Shown: positions 58,215 to 64,000 of the stretch, in pieces
Layout of the letters: the number at the start of each line of letters is the position of its first letter
Position numbering within the stretch: position 1 is the stretch's first letter
From: Inia geoffrensis
Lineage: Eukaryota; Chordata; Mammalia; Artiodactyla; Iniidae
Length of the DNA stretch: 64,000 bases
Assembly (NCBI GenBank): GCA_036417435.1
Contig: CM070903.1
Span: forward strand, 89,673,001-89,737,000
Direction: 5' to 3'
The notes under the pieces: generated by a model
Told to the model about the DNA's origin: nothing
The model's database searches: none
What the model saw: the letters and a program-made list of their open reading frames with translations, nothing else
Program-made: the position numbers and the translations under genes

Positions 58215-61200
58215 TCCATATATATGTGTTAGCATACAGTATTTGTTTTTCTCTTTCTGACTTACTTTACTCTGTATACGGGCTCTAGGTCCATCCACCT
58301 CACTACAAATAACTCAATTTCATTTCTTTTTATGGCTGAGTACTATTCCATTGTGTATATGTGCCACATCTTCTTTATCCAGTCATCTGTCAATGGACAC
58401 TTAGGTTGCTTCCACGTCCTGTCTATTGTAAATAGAGCTGCAATGAACGTTGTGGTACATGACTCTTTTTGGATTAAGGTTTTCTCAGGGTATATGCCCA
58501 GTAATGGGATTGCTGGGCTGTATAATAGTTCTATTTTTAGTTTTTTAAGGAACCTCCATACTGTTCTCCATAGTGGCTGTGTCAATTTACATTCCCACCA
58601 ACAGTGCAAGAGGGTTCCCTTTCTCCACACCCTCTCCAGCATTTATAGTTTGTAGACTTCTTGATGATGGCCATTCTGACTGGTGTGAGGTAACAGCTCA
58701 TTATGGTTTTGATTTGTATTTTCTTTCATTTCTCTAATGATTAGTGATGTTGAGCATCTTTTCATATGTTTGCTGACAATCTGTATATCTTCTTTGGAGA
58801 AATGTCTATTTAGGTCTTCAGCACATTTTTGGATTGGGTTGCTTGATTTTATGATATTGACCTGTATGAGCTGCTTGTAATATTTTGGAGATTAATCCTT
58901 TGTCACTTGCTTCATTTGCAAATATTTTCTCCCATTCTGAGGGTTGTCTTTTCATTTTGTTTACAGTTACCTTTGCTGGGAAAAACCTTTTAAGTTTCAT
59001 TAGGTCCCATTTGTTTATTTTTGTTTTTATTTCCATTTCTCTAGGAGCTGGGTCAAAAAGAATCTTGCTGTGATTTAGGTCATAGACTGTTCTGCTTATG
59101 TTTTCCTCTAAGAGTTTGATCGTGTCTGGCCTTATATTTAGGTCTTTAATCCATTTTGAACTTATTTTTGTGTATGCTGTTAGGGAGTGTTCTGATTTCA
59201 TTCTTTTACATGTAGCTGTCCAGTTTTCCCAGCACCACTTATTGAAGAGACTGTCTTTTCTCCATTGTATATTCTTGCCTCCTTTATCAAAGAAAAGGTG
59301 ACCATATGTGCATGGGTTTATCTCTGGTCTTCCTATACTGTTCAATTGATCTATATTTCTGTTTTTGTGCCAGTACCATACTTCTTGATTACTGTAGCTT
59401 TGTAGTATAGTCTGGACTCAGGGAGCCTGATTCCTCCAGCTCCGTTTTTCTTTCTCAAGATTGCTTTGGCTATTCGGGTCTTTTGTGCTTCCATACAAAT
59501 CGTGAAATTTATTGTTCTAGTTCTGTGAAAAATGCCATTGGTAGTTTGATAGAAATTGCACTGAATCTGTAGATTGCTTTGGGTAGTATAGTCATTTTCA
59601 CATGTTGATACTTCCAATCTAAGAACATGGTATATCTCTCCATCTGTTTGTATCATCTTTAATTTCTTTCATCAGTGTCTTATGGTTTTCTGCATACAGG
59701 TCTTTTGTCTCCTTACGTATGTTTATATCTAGGTATTTTATTCGTTTTGTTGCAGTGGTGAATGGGATAGTTTACTTAATTTCTCCTTCAGATATTTCAA
59801 CATTAGTGTATAGAAATGCAAGAGTTTTCTGTGCCTTAATTTTGTATCCTGCTACTTTACCCAATTCATTGATTAGCTCTAGTAGTGTCTTGGTGGTATC
59901 TTTAGGGTGCTCTATGTATAGCATCATGTCATATGCAAACAGTGACAGCTTTACTTCTTCTTTTCTGATTTGGATTCCTTTTATTTCTTTTTCTTCTCTG
60001 ATTGCTGTGGCCAAAAATTCCAAAACTATTTTGAATAATAGTGGTGACAGTGGACAAGTTTGTCTTGCTCCTGATCTTAGAGAAAATGGTTTCAGTTTTT
60101 CACCATTGAGAATGACGTTGTCTGTGGGTTTGTCATTTATGGCCTTTATTAGGTTGAGGTAAGTTCCCTCTATGCTTACTTTCTGGAGGGTTTTTATCAT
60201 AAATATGTGTTGAATTTTGTCGAAAGCTTTTTCTGCATCTATTGAGATGATCGTATGGTTTTTCTCCTTCAATTTGTTAATATGGTGTATCACATTGATT
60301 GATTTGTGTATACTGAAGAATCCTTGCATTCCTGGGATAAACCCCACTTGATCATGGTGTATGATCCCTTTAATGTGCTGTTGGATTCTGTTTGCTAGTA
60401 TTTTGTTGGGGATTTTTGCATCTATGTTCATCAGTGGTGTTGGCCTGTAGAGTTCTTTTTGTGACATCTTTGTCTGGTTTTGGTATTGGGGTGATGGTGG
60501 CCTCATAGAATGAGTTTGGGAGTGTTCCTCCCTCTGCTATATTTTGGAAGAGTTTGAGAAGGATAGGTGTTAGCTCTTCTCTAAATGTTTGATAGAATTC
60601 ACCTGTGATGCCATCTGGTCCTGGGCTTTTGTTTGTTGGAAGATTTTTAATCACAGTCTCAATTTCAGTTCTTGTGATTGTTCTGTTTATATTTTCTCTT
60701 CTTCCTGGTTCAGTCTCAGAAGGTTGTGCTTTTCTAAGAATTTGTCCATTTCTTCCAGGTTGTCCATTTTATTGGCATATATTTGCTTGTAGTAATCTCT
60801 CATGATCCTTCATATTTCTACAGTGTCAGTTGTTACTTTTTTTTTTTTTTTTTGCGGTACGCGGGCCCCTCACTGTTGTCGCCTCTCCTGTTGCAGAGCC
60901 CAGGCTCTGGACGTGCAGGCTAAGCAGCCATGGCTCATGGGCCCAGACGCTCTGTGGCCTGTGGGATCTTCCTGGGCCCAGACATGAGCCCGTGTTGCCT
61001 GCATTGGCAGGCAGACTTTCAACCACTGTGCCACCAGGGAAGCCCTTACTTCTCATTTTTTATCTCTAATTCTATTGATTGGAGTCTTCTCCCTTTTTTT
61101 CGTGATGACTCTGGCTAATGGTTTGTCAATTTTGTTTATATTCTCAAAGAACCAGCTTTTAGTTTTAGTAATCTTTACTACCATTTCCTTCATTTCTTTT

Positions 61201-62243
61201 TCATTTATTTCTGATCTAATCTTTATGATTTCTTTCCTTCTGCTAATTTTGAGGGTTTTTGGTTCTTCTTTCTCTAATTGCTTTAGGTGTAAAGTTAGGG
61301 TGTTTATTTGAGATGTTTCTTGTTTTTGAGGTAGGACTGTATTGCTATAAACTTCCCTCTTAGAACTGCTTTTGCTGCATACCTTAGGTTTTGGATTGTT
61401 GTGTTTGCATTGTCATTTGTTTCTAGGTATTTTTTGTTTTCCTCTTTGATTTCTTCAGTGATATCTTGGTTATTGAGTAGTGTATTGTTTAGCCTCCATG
61501 TGTTTGTACTTTTTACAGATTTTTTTCCTGTAAGTGATATCTAGTCTCATAGCATTGTGGACGGAAAAGATACTTGATACAATTGATACAATTTCAATTT
61601 TCTTAAATTTACCAAGGCTTGCTTTATGACCACAGATATGATCTATCCTGGAGAATGTTCCATTAGCACTTGAGAAGAAAGTGTATTCTGTTGTTTTTAG
61701 ATGGAATATCCTATAAATATCAATTAAGTCCATGTTGTTTAATGTATCATTTAAAGCTTGTGTTTACTTATTTATTTTCATTTTGGATGACCTGTCCATT
61801 GGTGAAAGTGCAGTGTTAAAGTCCCCTACTGTGATTGTGTTACTGTCACTTTCCCCTTTTATGGCTGTTAGCATTTGCCTTATTTATTGAGGTGCTCCTA
61901 TGTTGGGTGCAGAAATATTTACAATTGTTATATCTTCTTGGATTGATCCCTTGATCATTATGTAGTGTCCTACTTTGTCTCTTGTAATAGTCTTTACTTT
62001 AAATTCTATTTTGTCTGATATGAAAACTGCTTCCCAGCTTTGATTTCCATTTGCATGGAATATCTTTTTCCATCCCCTCATTTTCAATCTGTATGTGTCC
62101 CTAGGTCTGAACTGCGTCTCTCGTGGACAGCATATATACAGGTCTTGTTTTTGTATCCATTCAGCCAGTCTATGTCTTTTGGTTGGAGCATTTAATCCAT
62201 TTATGTTTAATGTAGTTATCAGTATGTATGTTCCTATTACCAT
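58215..62243 (-). pseudogene. L1 ORF2 pseudogene (split by SINE)
   Basis: The start MVIGTYILITTLNINGLN is at 62243. Endonuclease parts are at 61470-62243. RT parts are at 59772-60654, including [20 protein letters not shown] and [20 protein letters not shown]. The carboxy end is at 58343-59345. The FADD motif reads FAYD at 59928-59939 (GAT to TAT), a loss of a catalytic aspartate. A SINE sits at 60839-61045 between endonuclease and RT, and several frameshifts occur. Intact ORF2p would nick DNA and reverse transcribe L1 RNA. Confidence 0.9.
60839..61045 (-). mobile_element. CHR-type SINE
   Basis: T-run then 'tttgcggtacgcgggcccctcactgttgtcgcc' to 'ccactgtgccaccagggaagccc'. Several changes from the copies at 15589 and 50007 (for example 'cagccatggctcatgggcccagacgctctgtggcc') show divergence. 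The L1 reads 'cagttgttacttctcc' without it (as at 14020-14030). The visible duplication TTACTT (60833-60838 and 61046-61051) is short because it merges with the tail. Confidence 0.93.
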
Positions 62244-62300
62244 TTTGTTAATTGTTTTGGGTTTGTTAGTGTAGGTCTTTCCTTCTCTTGTGTTTCCTGC

Positions 62301-63192
62301 CTAGAGAAGTTCCTTTAGCATTTGTTGTAAAGCTGGTTTGGTGGTGCTGAATTCTGTTAGGTGTTGCTTGTCTGTAAAGTTTTTAATATCTCCAGTGAAT
62401 CTGAATGACATCCTTGGTGGGTAGAGAAATCTTGGTTGTAGGTTTTTCCCTTTCATCACTTTAAATATGTCCTGCCACTCCCTTCTGGCTTGCAGAGTTC
62501 CTTCTGAAACATCAGCTGTTTACCTTATGGGGATTCCCTTGTATGTTATTTGTTGTTTTTCCCTTGCTTCTTTTAATAAATTTTTCTTTGTGTTTAATTT
62601 TTGGTAGTTTGATTATTATGTGTCTTGGAGTGTTTCTCCTTGGATTTATCCTGTATGGGACTCTGTGCTTCCTGGACTTGACTGACTCTTTCCTTCCCCA
62701 TATTAGGGAAGTTTTCAACTATAATCTCTTCAAATATTTTCTCAGTCCCTTTTTTTTACTCTTCTTCTTCTGGGATCCCTATAATTCCAATGTTGGTGCG
62801 TTTAATGTTGTCCCAGAGGTCTGTTAGACTGTCATCAATTCTTTTCATTCTTTTTTCTTTATTCTGCTCTGCAGTAGTATTTCCACAATTTTATCTTCCA
62901 GGTCACTTATCTGTTCTTCTGCCTCAGTTATTCTGCTATTGATTTCTTCTAGAGAATTTTGAATTTCAGTTATTTTGTTGATCGTCATTGTTTGTTTGCT
63001 CTTTAGTACTTCTAGATCCTTATTGCATGTTTCTTGTATTTTCTCCATTCTATTTCCAAGATTTTGGATCATGTTTACTATCATTACTTTGAATTCTTTT
63101 TCAGGCAGACTGCCTATTTCCTCTTCATTTGTTTGGTCTGATTGGTTTTTCCCTTGCTCCTCCATCTGCTGTGTGTTTCCCTGTCTTCTCAT
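62301..63192 (-). pseudogene. L1 ORF1 pseudogene
   Basis: Starts MRRQGNTQQMEEQGKNQSDQ at 63192 and keeps a coiled-coil-rich amino half (LGNRMEKIQETCNKDLEVLK) to 62845. It then loses frame: the next open piece, with KSRKHRVPYRINPRRNTPRH, is at 62512-62718. The aligned stop is at 62301-62303. About 297 codons, slightly shorter than a human ORF1p. No SINE here, unlike the 15263-16380 copy. Confidence 0.9.
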
Positions 63193-63597
63193 TTTGCTTA
63201 TCTTACTGTGTCTGGGGTCTCCTTCCCACAGGCTTCACGTTTGTATTTCCCGTTGTTTTTGGTGTCTGCCCCCAGTAGCTAAGGTTGGTTCAGTGGGCGT
63301 GTAGGCTTCCTGGTGGAGGGGTTTGGTGCCTGTGTTCTGGTGGATGAGACTAGATCTTGTCTTTCTGGTGGCCATTACTGTATCTGGTGGTGTGTTTTGG
63401 GGTGTTTATGATCTTATTATGATTTTAGGCAGTCTCTCTGCTAATGGGTGGGGCTGTATTCCTGTCTTGCTATTTGTTTGGCATGTGGTGTCCAGCCCTG
63501 GAGCTTGCTGGTCATTGAGTGGAGCTGGGTCTTAGCGTTGAAATGGAGATCTCTGGGAGAGCTCTCAGTGATTTATATTACAAGGGGCCGGCAGGTG
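63193..63597 (-). promoter_or_regulatory. L1 5'UTR remnant (truncated)
   Basis: About 400 bp of L1 5'UTR, collinear with 16381-16780 of the other large copy. The remainder, including the 5' terminal segment that the 11-17 kb copy keeps, is missing, so an intact internal promoter is unlikely. Confidence 0.55.
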
Positions 63598-64000
63598 TCT
63601 TTTTATATGTCTATTTCTCTGCTGAGATTTCCTCCTTTTTCACACAATACAAGCATATTTTTCCTTACTTTGTTGAGCATATTCAAAATAGCTGCTTAAA
63701 AACCCTTGATTGGTAATAACAACATCTGCATTATCTTGAGTTTGGGCTCTGTTGATTGTTCTCCCCTTGAAAATTGGTCATATATTCCTACTTTTAATAT
63801 AACATGTAGTTTTGGAATATATACTGGATATTATGAATCATGTGTGGTACAGACTTTGGATTCTGTTATATTCCTATAAACAGAACTCAAACTCAAGCTC
63901 TGAATTCATAGTTTAGTTTTTGTTTGTTTGTTTGTTTGTTTGTTTTGTTTTTAGCCTTAAATGTGCTGCTTAGAAGCTGCCCTTTTGAATGTGTAGTTCA
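63598..64000 (-). mobile_element. Old L1M/HAL1, right part (continues past window)
   Basis: Text continues the 57180-57849 element: 'tctatttctctgctgagatttcc', 'catctgcattatcttgagtttgggctctgttgattg', 'gtgtggtacagactttggattctgttatattcc'. It also parallels 52140-52440. The window ends inside it. Confidence 0.65.
63917..63945 (+). repeat. (TTTG)n microsatellite
   Basis: About six TTTG units. Confidence 0.9.

Larger units (their letters stand above)
57852..63597 (-). mobile_element. Young L1, 5.7 kb, 5'-truncated, with CHR SINE inside
   Basis: The left end has the L1 3' terminus ('ataacatctttattggaatataattgc'). The minus strand then runs through 3'UTR, ORF2 (62243 to about 58215), ORF1 (63192-62301) and about 400 bp of 5'UTR, ending at 'caaggggccggcaggtg'. 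The 11-17 kb copy continues for about 550 bp beyond the corresponding point, so this copy is 5'-truncated. Flanks TTCTTTTTTATA (about 57842-57853) and TGTCTTTTTATA (about 63596-63607) are probable duplications. ORFs are broken, so it is inactive. Confidence 0.93.

Noticed and set aside
59772..60506. 244-codon frame as a gene
   Set aside because: It is a piece of L1 ORF2 reverse transcriptase; the FADD motif is FAYD and the frame is broken on both sides.

Overview
This window is mammalian intergenic or intronic DNA with no recognisable host gene. It is AT-rich. None of its open frames looks like a cellular protein, and the longer ones come from decayed transposons or low-complexity sequence. 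The best guess for the source is a whale or dolphin (Cetacea). Three tRNA-derived SINEs match the CHR type that is abundant in cetaceans, the younger L1 copies have the 3' end typical of cetartiodactyl L1, and no ruminant BovB was seen. The assignment rests on recognition by eye, without a database search.

Layout: 1-7925 is mostly unique sequence with old L2, MER5A-like and MIR-like fragments and a (GT)n tract. 7926-8353 is a small, 5'-inverted (twin-primed) young L1 with target-site duplications. 8354-10935 is an old plus-strand L1. 11058-17326 is a nearly full-length minus-strand L1 (5'UTR, ORF1, ORF2, 3'UTR) with a CHR SINE in ORF1. 17330-37100 is a long low-density stretch with L2 tails, MIRs, MER5A-like and MER1-like DNA transposons and microsatellites. 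37100-43300 stacks two old L1 fragments, a 2.4-kb young L1 with a perfect 15-bp duplication, and an older SINE. 43530-44040 is a probable old ERVL-type LTR with a primer-binding-site-like sequence. 46397-49872 is a Tigger-type (pogo/mariner) DNA transposon with both terminal inverted repeats, the TA target site and a broken transposase gene. 49873-53612 holds old L1 pieces, another CHR SINE and a MaLR-type solo LTR. 53613-57180 is mostly unrecognised. 57180-64000 is an old L1/HAL1-like element split by a 5.7-kb young L1, which is itself split by a CHR SINE.

Nothing here works as a gene set. The content is a record of insertions whose order can be read from nesting and target-site duplications. 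All three younger L1 copies that keep the reverse-transcriptase core have a change in the FADD catalytic motif, and all are otherwise broken by stops, frameshifts or SINEs, so none should be mobile. I found no CRISPR array, operon, tRNA or rRNA gene, and no evidence for an undescribed system.
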